Assembly: GCF_001039355.2 (NCBI RefSeq)
Contig: NW_019775475.1
Coordinates: forward strand, 277,028-341,027
From: Lingula anatina
Taxonomy: Eukaryota > Brachiopoda > Lingulata > Lingulida > Lingulidae
Reading direction: 5' to 3'
DNA length: 64,000 bases
Below are positions 47,625-59,962 of this stretch, piece after piece. Below the pieces are notes generated by a model. That model had not been told where the DNA came from. It did no database searches and saw nothing but the letters and a program-made list of their open reading frames with translations. A program made the position numbers and the translations under genes. Position 1 is the first letter of the stretch. Every line of letters begins with the position of its first letter.

Positions 47625-50600
47625 TTTATTTGTGGGGTGGGGAAGGGGATGTCAGGTACCCTTTGCCCATTTATCGCTCAACAATCACCATGTACCCGTA
47701 CAACAGCAATGCAATGCGAGCCCATTAGCAGACGCACTGAACCACCTTGAGAATTTGAGAAATTTTGACACGGAGATTGAATTATTTAATTGAACCGAAA
47801 TACACCGTGCGTTCGAGCGAATAGAGTTTGTATTTTATTCTGTGTTTACATACACTTAAATTCATAAAGGCCTCGCTTCTGTGGTTTGAGCTTTGTGTAA
47901 ACGCCAGTGAGCGTTAAATGAGTTCAAAAAGAAGTCAAATTTACATCAGGGTCCCAACTGTCGAAGTAATTAAATCATGTCACATTGACATGGTATAAAA
48001 GTATGACACGGAAAACACCCCACAAAGCAAGTGATTTGGAGTGGAGAGTGGGCGAGGGCGAGGGCGGGCGGGGCTGTCAGGGATGTGGGGGCTGGAACTG
48101 AGGAATCATTGTAGCAGTCCACCTTGTCTAATGTCATTGTTGGAAGTGAACACGGTTGGACATTTCTCAGCGCAATTCCTCCCCGTCACCTGTGTAGTTA
48201 CGCATCACATGTTATTTTATACCTCATACCCCTTGTGTAGAGAGGATCACAGACATCATAACAAGAGTCTTCCACTTGTCTTAGTTCGTAGAGGAGAACA
48301 CAAGTTTAACACTGGTAGATGCTTATGCCAAGCCAAGATAGGACTACATGTACAAAATCTGTCTAGCTGTCTATCTTAACCAGAGTCCTTATGCAAAATA
48401 AACCCCTCAGGATGGCAGCAGAAGGAAGAAAAGTAGCTCAACATGATAGAGAGCAGATCCAACAATCACACCGCTAACTCAAACACGCAGAATAAGTAAT
48501 ATGTAAATATACATTCCGATCGTTGTTTTGTCCTCAATATAAGCGCGTTCCTAGCGTTATGATTTGAGACAAGCTTCTACCACAAAGAGGACATATACAA
48601 ATGAAGAAGCTTTTCAATAGCTAATATCAATATTTAATAGAAGTCTCTTCACACTTCTTCATTATTGTATACCTTATTCTAAATAAGCCCATGAATATTG
48701 AATCAGTTGATTAATACTGGGTAATTCAATAATTTTTGTATCTTATATATAATTTTGAGAGAAAGAGAGAGAGCAGCAACAATTCAACAGTTCTCCGCCG
48801 TAATCCCTACGAAACTCGTACACGTACAAGTGCTTAACGAAATATTTAGATACCCTTTATAAGATGCAATTTATCAAACCAAATAATGTTGACAAATCTA
48901 CTCACCCGACGCTGTTCTAGTAGTAGACTCCTTTTTTTCAACTGCATGAAGATCTCAATAAACAACCAGACCCATGGTTACATATACCCCATAGGACGAG
49001 CAATATACACTCACAATTGTCGTTATAAAGTATTTGATCCGTCTCCATATAAAAGCGACAACCCCCTCACAGAGTATTATTTATGTCAAGTCCACCGGTA
49101 GCTTACTTCAGCAAAGTTTACACAAGTTATTTCTATGGTTCGAATTCAGGTCATCCAGGCAGTTAAAGCACATTGAATTTGACTTAACATGCTCGCAGTA
49201 TATTATTAAACGTTTATGCATTTGAAGTGGAAGATAACTGATTTACTTAATTGTCTTGTCTTGATCTATGTGATCTTGGCGCGGTCTAAGTCCGCCGGGT
49301 GTAAACGGGCCTCCGGTTTCATGCTCGGTTCTTCATTTCCGACTTCCGTGTAAATCGATAAAGTTGTCTTTAGTCAAGGAGCGCGGCTAATAGATTTGCT
49401 TTCAGGAACAAATGTGTCATGCATGCTCACCCTGGTTATCACAACGTTAATGATAACGCACTTTTCATTCTTCATCGCTCACTGCGGCCGGTAGAAGAAG
49501 CTAGGGAGGGGTTACAGTCGGGGATAGGATATAGACTATAAAGAGATTGGATAAAGTTCGGATAGGGGATACCGGGGTTCAATTTATGACAAGGTAACTA
49601 TGGGGTAAAAGAATTGATCACATCATTTTGTAAAGTGACCGTATCCAATAGTGCTTAGAAAGCGTCGGCATTGAGTCCAAATGAAATGATTTATCATCTT
49701 AAAGTAATTTTATTAAAGAGACTTGATAGGGGGCCAACTTTGCCCGGGGTCCAACTAGCCCGGTCTTCCCTATATGCCCCCTCCCCTCATTTACCCTCCA
49801 CAGTGGTGCTAATTCATAGTATCTGTTTGATTTTACCCATCGAACGGTTTCATGGGGCTTAAGTTTTGCGAACTTTTGACTGGGAATTCCTTTTATTTCA
49901 TATATATATATTGAATTCTTCGATGGCATGTCAAACAATGCAACTTCTATCCGCTTTAAGGATTAAGTTACTGGAAAGGTCCCAACTTTAAAAGAATGTC
50001 TGAACCTCCCCCCCCCCCCCGAAAAAAAAAGAAAAAAAAAATGCTGGATTCACTTATTTCAAAATTTATGTAACTACCCTAAATTCAATATGTTTTTAAA
50101 GTTTGACAAAAAATAAAACATTATTACGCTAATATCTTCTCGAGGAAAGCGCATTCTTCCCAATTAAGTCGTCTAAAGTGTCAGTCACAGTGAGATCTGT
50201 AATAATTAATTACGTATATCACCATTTAATGTGCCTATTGACAATGGCTGTTGATATAAGACTCATTCCAATGGAGTGAGTTCTCATTGAGAAAGGAGAA
50301 AAAATGCGAAAAATCGATGAGTGCATAGCGATAACGCAACACAATATCATGACACTTGTGTCTCTATAACTAATAGTGCATAGATCTTAATACATTCAAT
50401 AGGCGTATAATTGGGTTTTAAGGACCTTGGTTTATAGCTGTAAAGACAGTTTCATTTTGTACTTCATTTATTAAGAGTTTCCTGCTTTCTATTAACTCTT
50501 GTTTGATTTTAAATTCTGTCATGTGTTTCTTTTCACACTAGTATAAATATTACTCTTTAAGTCATTTATCTCTTTACAAATATAAGAAGCATTTCTTTGC

Positions 50601-53600
50601 GAGGTTTTCTTTACCAAAATGGAAAAGCGAGCAAGAAAAAAGTGAGATTCAAACTAAAACATTATTTTCATTTTCCGTTGCTATCACCCGTCAGTTAAAA
50701 CTTTGAAATTAGTTTATCAGAAAATTCCTGCTACGGAATTGCGCGGGGCACTACTCTGCTACTTTAAATTGTCAAATTAAGTGCACCATTTAAAAACATC
50801 CTGAACTTCCTTTTTTAATAGATATGATACACGTGTTGAGATTACTTACGCCACAAAATCATGCAGAGTTATGGCACGTTTTGGCAGTCGCATAGATTCG
50901 GTTGAACTAAAGAATAAAGCCACTGCAATTTATTAATTTATTTCATTTTTATCTCTTTCTGTTTCTCCCTCCTCTCTCTCTCTGCTCGCACTATGTGACA
51001 CTGCGGTTAAGTAACGTAACTTTCTACTCAACAAAAATCCCCAGCAACGCTCTTTATCAGTTGCCTCAGTCAGTACGGTAACATTAGACATCATCTACTT
51101 ATATGATTAATACACTTTGCCAGTTTCTATTAACTCCCCAACCCGGTTCCCGTTGTTATGGAACTTAGCGTCGTGTTTGATTCTCAGTCTGATTCTTTTC
51201 CCGTCGTCTTCTAGTTACAAAGTCAGCCTTATAGGTGCTTAAACCAATTTTGTAGCAGCTACATGTAAAAAGGCCTCTGGTGGAGCATAGCGAATTCGTA
51301 CGTTATCAGGACTTTACGCAAACACGTACTGCAGTGACATCCTTAAGGAATACACATAATTCTTTAAACAAGCGTTTGTTTTTGTTATTACGCCACGTGG
51401 TTCTTGGGTCGCCTAGACTGCGTGATCTCGCTGCTGATTTACGACATTAAAAACTAAACAGTTTCTCGTAAAAAAAAAAAAAAAAAAAAAGACGGAACAT
51501 TTGGGTGGCATTTTGATATTTTATTTCCTCAGTGCGACTGCACCGTTTATAAACTCAACGGTTTATATTATTATAATTTATGAAATTAAATTAAGTCGTG
51601 GTGCGAAAATGTGACCAGGATAATATTTTCGGGCAGTTTTCCAATGAAAATGAGTTCCCTCTTTAAACGTGCCGTTTTCTGCAGGTTCTCAGATAAAAAA
51701 GGCTTGAGAAGACACGTCGTCTAGACTGCCATAACTATTAAACTGCGGCTGGTGTTCGCTTTTTAAGGATACGTTTTTTACACTCATTGTTGACATTTAA
51801 ATTGCGGTTAATTTTTTGGGTAACTTAAATCCAAACTGTGACAGCTGTCAATGAACCGTGTATAATAAGCGGCGCACATTTTATCACATAATGTTTGTTT
51901 TTTTATTATGTCATTTTACGATCCTTGGACCCACTATTTTGGGGATCTCAGACATTAATATGACGTTAATCATCAGCAGAGCACAGGAATAAGTGATGAC
52001 CCGATTTATACTTTCAAACTATGGCAGGGTTGTATGCAAAAGGGGGCGGGGGGGGGGGGCGGGCTGGGGGAGTTTAAAAAAGAAATGCGTTTTTGGGCTG
52101 GAAAAGTTCCGCTATGACACAATGAAATTATGATCTTGGTTTTATGCCAGGTTGGGTCAACTGGGGTGGGTGGGTGGGTGGGTGGGGTAGAAAGGGTCAC
52201 TTTTTCAGAAAAATAACCTCCTTTTGAACTCTCCTGCTAGGATCGAACCTGGTACGCTCTGCTGAACGACATCTGATATCCTGTGTCTAATCTTTTAACA
52301 TGGCCATATACATATATATAGGCCCTACCCTTGAAACTAGGGAATTGACTAGGTCTGATACTGTTTTAGTTCAGAGGCCAAAACATAGGAAAGTCCAGGG
52401 TTACATGTACAAGGTCAGGGCCTATTCCCTCGCCTCACACTTTTGAACTACCGATTACAACGACGTGAAAATGCTACATGTATCGACCCCTTCCATAAAC
52501 AAAAAGTTAACACTGTCAGTATTTGATAACAAAGGTTACGTCCGTTTTCCAAAAGAACATTAATATGCCACAAACTCTACGATCAATGACACAATTGACT
52601 ACGAATTTCACGCTTACCTCTCTTTCTTTTTCTTGCGTATTTCTTTTCTTGAGAAGAACAACACAGAATCGATGTTTCTCCGAGCAGGGAGTTCGGCCGG
52701 GTGAATCCCTGAAATGAGGCTATCAGCGATATGAAGCGGTATCGGCAGCGCAAACACTGTCTACTGAGATACCGGGTCCTCTGATAGTTGCTACATGAAC
52801 ATTAAGACGACACAGACGCAAGCTGGATTATTAACTGAAGTCGACACTGGCATAAGAGGATTGGGTGATTCAGGAGATTTCGTGGCACCCTTTGTGATAG
52901 GTCAAGCCCAGACGTCATTGCCGTTGCTCAGATTTAGACCGGGGAGGAGTTTGTGATCGCGACGAGCCTCGTAGTGACAAAAACTCCCATGGTATTGATG
53001 TCAACAGTCTTGTGAGTTGAAGCGAAAACGAGGCTCAGAGGGTGGAGCTTTCTTCACGTGAACCCGTGTTGTCATGTGCTAACTGATGCAGTGTCGCTTA
53101 ATGGTTCCGAATTTTTAGGGACAGGGATATGAAAAAAGTGCAATTATTCACCAAATGATTAAACATATTGACTTATATTTCTGTTGCTTAGCTTATCGCT
53201 TGTTCAAATGAGGAGAAAGTCGATTCATCTGTGACGCGGGAGCACGAATAAATAACGCTATCAGGAGTTGGTTTTAATCACATTCCGCTGTCTCCCCCTA
53301 GTAACACAGGAGAGGTCCTCGCATAGCTTCAACGAGTAGTGCTTATTTTTAAAACTTTTTCAGCGCATCTGGGTGACACAGCGTTACAGGCAATCTGCGT
53401 CATTGTTGAAACTATTTTTCAGTCTTGAATAACAACAACAATTGCCCTCAAATCCTTTCAGAAATTTCTTTTTATTTGCGATAAACTTCGAAACAAAGAG
53501 TTAACCCCGAGTAAACGCACGGGCCCTTAACTAAAACTGTTCAGTGTTCTACTACAAAGCCGCTTAATGTTTGTCGTGTTTACTAAAAAATGATTCTCGA

Positions 53601-55752
53601 CTTTTTGCAATACGACAATGAATATTTACAACGGGTATAATGCTACTGCGGTTGTTTATTCAGAATCGAATGTTTATGTACGTGGGTTTATGAAAGTGGC
53701 CAAAGCACTGCCGTGACCCCGTGAACGCGGGCCCCAGGTTGAGTAAGAGCGCACGACGTTACATAGACAATAGTTTATAGTTTAAAGTCAAAACTTTTAA
53801 TGAAAAAAATAAGATTTATCTTCAATTGCAACTTTGTCCCGAGAAATGAATACCTATACTGTGTAAAACAAGTACGTGTAACTTTGAAAGAAATGCCAAC
53901 TTATCCGTCATGTTCATTTCAAAAACCGCTCTTTGTTTTTACGGACAGTCGTGACGTCATTATGTACATATCGTGATTACGTCGTGAGAGCCCAATATTT
54001 GTTTGTGCCTCTTACTTAGTAAGCCTGAAGGTTATCCGTGTTTATTTATGCGATTATTTCGTCAATCCAAGGGTAAATGACTAGCGATTGTTTATCACTA
54101 CAGTTTTTCCTCATTTGGTTCCTGTCGGCTTATTCGAATTCTACATTGGTGAACATTTAAGACTGGAAATTGTCAAAAGATCAGTTGAAAGATACGTTTT
54201 TTCCTTTAAAGTTACAATAATCATGCACGTATAAGCACGGTACGGTATCCGGCGTCAACGAACGACTTCTGACCTTCTCGCATTTTATTTATGTTAAATG
54301 GTAAACAACATGGTAACCGAATCTTGTCAGTAATTATGAAGCGCCTCCTCCCCAATATCTTTTCTAGGACGCCTCCATTTATAAGAAATATCGGTAGCAC
54401 AAGAATTAAAGGGCCATATTTTTGTTAGAATAAGCCAAATTTGTGGATGTTAGAATTAAATGAATTATTTCACCTATTTTATAACGACATAGGCATTGTT
54501 CATATTTGATCCCAATGGTGTCTTCATCTCAGTCGACTGCTGCTGATTTATTCTTCGTCGAAATAGACTAAAATTGTGGTCTTAAATTTTTGACTGATTT
54601 CAGTCTAATGTTCTTCTTTGAAAAGGCCCCAGGTCTCGGCAAAGTCATCGTCAGATGCCCCGGGACTATCCACGCTTCATTCGTCACCAATACCTTGGAC
54701 GATTAGGGTCACGGGCGGGGTCGTCCTATTCAAGGCATAACGTGAAAGAAGTGCCGCTATTGTGCCGTTAGCGATAGCTGCTTGTTATTCAGTCAAATAA
54801 TGCGCATAATAGCGGACTGTTGTGATTTTTGCTATGGCATCTTTTTACCTCGGAGATTTAAAGGGCGTTAACAAACGCGGGACATAATGAGAAGCTATAA
54901 ATCATTTGTCGCTGAGTCCAGGGTTTCGCGGTTTCAAATGGGGTAACTATTTCACGTTTTGTTCCGAGTCTCTGGGGCTGGGTTAAGTCGTTTTTGTTCC
55001 CTTCCCGTGATTAGTTCGGGCGACAAGAGCCACTGTTGTGTAGTAAACACAGCTGTGTTGTCGTATTACAGTGAAGTTGACCGGTGTCACTGATCTGTCA
55101 GTGTTTGTCAACAAGGAGACAAATGTGAAGTCAGGGGGACAATCGTAAGGGTCAGCAAAGGTCGCGAGGGAGGCTCGCGCAGCGACTTGTCCTTTCGCGA
55201 GTGATTTAACATTAGCACACACAGCTGTGAAAATCAAGTCTGACTTTTCTTCTCGTTCAGCATTTTGGAAAAAGTTAGGAATGTGATGTACACCTCATTA
55301 AAGCTTTTATGCAAGAATTTCAGTAAATTCGGTTCATGAAGTCCGCGAGTAGTAAATATGTACCTATATATGGATGGGTAGCGTGGCATGTAATTTTGTG
55401 CTTAATACGTTTTGGCTCATCAAAGTATAATTCTATCATTTCAAAGCAAATATTTATTCCTATTTTCGAGATTTAGATTAATAATGGGCTTCAAGATTTG
55501 TTGACTCAACAGAGAGTACTTGGCCTATTTCAAACACAAAACAATGAACATCGATTCCACAAAATAAAAGCCTTGTCTTGTCTGTTGCATCCTTGCCATG
55601 GGCAACTGGACATTATATGCTAAATATCGTGCTATCACCCGGTGTTATCTCAGTTTTTCAACAACTAAATTAAAACATCGGAACACATGAGGCACTTTTC
55701 TACATTCTCAACACAAGAGAGCTAACGTCACAGATATATTATAACCTGGAAG
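47324..55752. other. Intergenic, no supported coding gene
   Basis: Contains an ATT/TTA tract (47577-47622), C-runs at 50007-50021, G-runs at 52046-52060, and a GGTGGGTG tract (52161-52182). On the minus strand a strong-looking donor (AGAGAG then GTAAGCG, about 52618) could end a non-coding first exon of the CARD gene, but I see nothing to confirm it. No other gene is supported. Confidence 0.4.
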
Positions 55753-58282
55753 ATGGAATTTCATGTACAATTTTACTTGCTTTCCATCTGCTGCATGCTT
55801 TATCCACAGGCCGAAACTGCGTTTCAAGCAAGATCCTTTAAGATACAGCGTAGCTTCAGATTGGCAGATGGCGTGTCGAACGGGGAGATACCTACGGCGT
55901 ATCAGGTGCTTTCTGTGGCAGATTGCGCTCTTCTCTGCCTTCGTCTAACTCCTGCCACTTGTAGATCGGTCAGCTACCGCAGGGACAATAGGATGTGTCA
56001 CGTAAATAACAGGGTAGCCGGCGACTCAGTTGGTGTGGAAGTCGTTGCAGATGAAAATTGGGATTATCTGTTTGATAAAATAGGTGCGTCTAGATAAGCA
56101 CATAACGTTTCTAGGTAGTTTTTTCAACTTTAAAAATTATTTTCTATTTATTTTTATTTTTTTAAATCAGAACTGTCCCTGTGACATCACTTGAAGAACG
56201 GATTCTTGTTGAAGTTCATCTATTTAAAGTTGGCAATATTTGATAGATTCAACATCAAATCAATACATCAGTGTTAAAATAACTTTAATTTTAAATATTA
56301 AAAACAAAAAAATTAAAAATAAAAAAATATATTCAGTTTTTTCTTTTGTAACATCTGTGAGAAAGGACCAGAATTTCGTTTATCAAGCGATCGAATATAA
56401 CAAGAGCTTTGGTATCTCAGTCACGATCCGTGTTTTATTCTTTTTATTTGGCCAATCAATGGTTTTCATAAATTATTCAACAGTCCGTACAAGAGAGGTC
56501 TTTAAATAATAAGAAAAGGTACTCTATATTTGTCTTCTTAGCTGCATCATGTTCGGATTGGAAGAAGTTAACTGACACTAGCGGCCTCTATTGGGTTGAC
56601 CAGGATGGCGCCGGTGGCGTGAGCGCTTTTGAGGTGTACTGTGACATGTCAACCACTCCCCCCACTGTGTCCTTCCATCATGATCATGAAGAGAGGACCC
56701 GGGTGAAGGACTACGACCCACCACTGTCTTATTCAGTCACGCTGTCATATGGGGGTAATTGCTACTATTGGGCATAGCACGTTGTAGAGGCAACCCTTTT
56801 GTTGCCCTACGTTTTTTTCACGCATTACATGAAAGGGATAACGTATGAGATTCATATTTCACGATAAAACATTGCAAACAACCTATTTAAATACAATATA
56901 TTCCATTTTCCACTAAAACAGCCAAAGCCAAAACGAAGAGCTTTTGTCCCTTTAATATTCTCTTTTGTGCACGTGTAAGGTCAGAACTCATTTTCTGGAC
57001 AGTGAAAATCCCCAACTCTTGCATTTCCATGGTGCTATTTGAACGTGTAATGATTGCAGAATCTCAAAAACTTATATTGCAAAGAACATTATCGTTTAGT
57101 GAGCGTGCAACAAATATGACCACCTATATTTTGAAAGAAGAAGTTAAAGGTTAATATACCTAGTATTTAGAAAATTCTGCAATTGGAAATATTACCTATA
57201 ATTCGTTGTGCCTGTACGTGAAAAAAAAACAGCATAATATCAAGAGTTACATATTTTAAAAATATTTTAGATTTTATATATTCTGCTAGCTGTATTTTTT
57301 TTTTAAATAAAAGTGATTGTCGCTTTAATGTAAAGTGTAATGAACAATATTAATTGATGTTAGACTTTATGTTGTTTACTGCATGTTGCTATTCTTCTTC
57401 TTCTCCTTATTAGACATGAGACAAGTTGCGCGCAAAAAGAAAATTCCGAAAAATGACCAAACAAACACACAAACATTGTAAACAATTTATTTTGCAGTAA
57501 GTTTGGAGCAAATAGCAGCATATGTGGACAGGGACGAGACCAGCTGCTCACAGTACATGAAATACGAATGCTTTAACTCAGTCCTCTACTCTGGTATGGG
57601 TATTCTATACGGTGCATGGTATGACCGCCACGGCCAAGTGGCGCCATTTTGGGCTGGTGGTGACCCCAACGGCACCATGGCGAACTGCGCATGCTCAAGA
57701 AATGATTCTTGCGCAGGCGTAGGTAAGTAGAGTGCTTCTTCAAGACGCATGTGTCACTTACTATCAAGTCAATATTTTCAGACATTTTGAGAATTATACA
57801 ATGATTTTATGAAATGTTTAGAGGTAAGATGATATGTCGTAGTGGTGTTAACTGATCATGACGTCAAGTACATTGTACTGCATTGAGTTAAACTGGATTA
57901 TCATAGGCTTTCGCTGCTAATTGAAAAATGATCGAGCATGGCACTCGGATTAAGATATATAGTAAAAGAAATGGATATTTGTGAGAAAGTACCACATTCT
58001 TCACGCGGTCCGAAGCTTGAAGAACGGAATTTTGGTCCTTTCTCACAAATATACAAGGGTATTTAATTTCCTTTAACACTGATGTATTAATTTGATGTTG
58101 TTAACAATAAATATCTTTTACCATCAGGCTGCAACTGTAACAAAAACGACCTCATCTGGCGATCGGACGAGGGGGTCATCACTGAGTCCAATTACCTACC
58201 CATCTCTGTCGTCAAGTTCGGAGACACAGGGGGAACTGAAGAAGGCTATCATACAGTTGGTCCAGTGATCTGCCGTGGATAA
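55753..58282 (+). CDS. Secreted PAN/apple plus CASPR/neurexin-type fibrinogen-like protein, 307 residues, four exons
   Basis: Exons 55753-56083, 56542-56754, 57498-57722, 58128-58282 join in phase 1 throughout (924 bases, stop TAA 58280-58282). All internal introns are phase 1, the classic arrangement for extracellular modules. The start opens a signal peptide (FYLLSICCMLYPQAET). Exon 1 continues as a PAN/apple-like module with ADCALLCLRLTPATCRSVSY and MCHVNN. Exons 2-4 carry CSDWKKLTDTSGLYWVDQDG, FEVYCDM, then LEQIAAYVDRDETSCSQYM, YECFNSVLY, FWAGGDP, NCACSRNDSC, then CNCNKNDLIWRSDEGVIT, LPISVVKFGDTG and VGPVICRG. This sequence of blocks is the incomplete fibrinogen-like domain of contactin-associated proteins. 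No transmembrane segment follows, so it should be secreted, possibly as a lectin-like or recognition protein. Confidence 0.85.
56246..56440 (+). repeat. Inverted-repeat partner, left copy (intron 1)
   Basis: Carries AACATCAAATCAATACATCA, then TGTGAGAAAGGACCAGAATT and TCAAGCGATCG. The complement of 57900-58110 holds the same words with modest divergence, so the two copies lie in opposite orientation around exons 2 and 3. Confidence 0.7.
57900..58110 (-). repeat. Inverted-repeat partner, right copy (intron 3), itself a hairpin
   Basis: On the minus strand it reads AACATCAAATTAATACATCA, TGTGAGAAAGGACCAAAATT and TCAAGCTTCGG. It also folds on itself: ATATTTGTGAGAAAG (57973-57987) has its inverse CTTTCTCACAAATAT (58038-58052). 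This looks like a MITE. The right end stops about 17 bases before the exon 4 acceptor. Confidence 0.7.
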
Positions 58283-58346
58283 GAGACGGGCCATTAGGAA
58301 CACTAATGAGGATTGAGCGAGAAAATTAAATGTGGATTGGTTGATC

Positions 58347-58506
58347 TTAGCCAGCAATTTCAAATGGGGGGGGGGGGGGTCGTTTTCTGAAAAAGTGGAC
58401 CTTTTACCATAAAATCAACTTGTACCTTGATCAAATTTTATCCAGGACCTTTTCCCAGTAAAAAGGGCGGTTCTTTCGAACCCCCTGAACCCCCTGGCTT
58501 CGGGTC
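58347..58506. mobile_element. Short TIR/G-run repeat, second member of the 20716 family
   Basis: Words AGCCAGCAATTTCAAA, a G-run, AAAAAGTGGACC, GATCAAATTTTA, GGACCTTTTCCCAG and TTCTTTCGAACCCCC match the element at 20716-20886. Its right end (GGCTTCGGGTCT) has drifted from GGCTACGGGCCT. Confidence 0.7.
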
Positions 58507-58886
58507 TGCACTCGCACATGTATATAAAAGTGGACGATGTTCTTTCATTGTTAGTTATTAAATGTACGTGCCCTGAATTGCATATGCAGGACACACCAAG
58601 CATCTTCTCTTTGCAATTAATACTAATTAAATTTCGACCAATTGTTGTCAAGTGCTGATATATCGGCTTGCTAAATGTAAGTTCCGGTATCTCTGCAGAG
58701 TTATTTATATTTCTCATTCGTAGTTCATTGTTAATGGACTTTAGAAATCGCACACCTCCATTTTGTTATATGCATATGTATTTGTGAGAGGGGGGCATCA
58801 TTGTTAATGGACTTTAGAAATCGCACACCTCCATATGCATTTTGTTATATATATGCATATGTATTTGTGAGAGGGGAGGGGCAAAA
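58445..58886. repeat. Segment A, first copy (identical to 59521-59962)
   Basis: The 442 bases match 59521-59962 at a constant offset of 1076 with no indel seen. Inside, a ~75-base unit starting near CATTGTTAATGGACTTTAGA is tandemly duplicated (58727-58875). Confidence 0.9.
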
Positions 58887-59318
58887 AGATGACTAGTAAT
58901 ACGACCGTAATCGCAACTTGTTGTCGTAAGCGACAACAATAACATTTATAATAAAAGGGAACACTTGGCCTAGTTTTTTGTCTACAAACAGCAGCACTTC
59001 TTTTAATGCAAGCGATTTTGCTACCTTGTTATTATATAAGAGACATACACTCCAGTGATTCCAAAGCCCTGTCGCCCACAGGCGCAAATTTTCCTGTCTA
59101 GTTCACCTGTGCCATGGGCGGAGCATATGAGCGAATTTAGGTGGATGACATAGGTACTTTTACTGTCTTTTGGATTTTCTCAACTTTATTTTGGTAACCG
59201 GACAGGGATACTGCCCAACCAAGAACTATATGACAATTTTCAGCCTTACTTAGTGGAAGCATATCAAGATTTTTCTGAGTATTTCTGACCGATTTCTGGA
59301 GACCGTGTGAACCTCCTC
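58887..59318. repeat. Segment B, first copy (98-99% like 61789-62220)
   Basis: Matches 61789-62220 at a constant offset of 2902, with a handful of substitutions (for example TAATAAAAGG versus TAACAAAAGG). It ends exactly at the N gap. Confidence 0.9.
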
Positions 59319-59520
59319 NNNNNNNNNNNNNNNNNNNNNNNNNNNNNNNNNNNNNNNNNNNNNNNNNNNNNNNNNNNNNNNNNNNNNNNNNNNNNNNNNN
59401 NNNNNNNNNNNNNNNNNNNNNNNNNNNNNNNNNNNNNNNNNNNNNNNNNNNNNNNNNNNNNNNNNNNNNNNNNNNNNNNNNNNNNNNNNNNNNNNNNNNN
59501 NNNNNNNNNNNNNNNNNNNN
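59319..59520. other. Assembly gap (N run, 202 bases)
   Basis: Unbroken N. Open frames through it are not real. Confidence 1.
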
Positions 59521-59962
59521 GGACCTTTTCCCAGTAAAAAGGGCGGTTCTTTCGAACCCCCTGAACCCCCTGGCTTCGGGTCTGCACTCGCACATGTATA
59601 TAAAAGTGGACGATGTTCTTTCATTGTTAGTTATTAAATGTACGTGCCCTGAATTGCATATGCAGGACACACCAAGCATCTTCTCTTTGCAATTAATACT
59701 AATTAAATTTCGACCAATTGTTGTCAAGTGCTGATATATCGGCTTGCTAAATGTAAGTTCCGGTATCTCTGCAGAGTTATTTATATTTCTCATTCGTAGT
59801 TCATTGTTAATGGACTTTAGAAATCGCACACCTCCATTTTGTTATATGCATATGTATTTGTGAGAGGGGGGCATCATTGTTAATGGACTTTAGAAATCGC
59901 ACACCTCCATATGCATTTTGTTATATATATGCATATGTATTTGTGAGAGGGGAGGGGCAAAA
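59521..59962. repeat. Segment A, second copy
   Basis: Starts directly after the gap at GGACCTTTTCC and ends at GGGGCAAAA, matching 58445-58886 without a visible difference. Confidence 0.9.

Noticed and set aside
48041..48379. A 112-codon + strand frame
   Set aside because: No domain, no splice context, low-complexity start; likely chance.
52229..52260. A GGTTCGATCC box on the minus strand resembling a tRNA T-loop
   Set aside because: The box is one base short of the B-box consensus and I could not find matching acceptor, D or anticodon arms around it.
59137..59829. A 230-codon minus-strand frame
   Set aside because: Its middle is the N gap, and both ends belong to repeated segments A and B.
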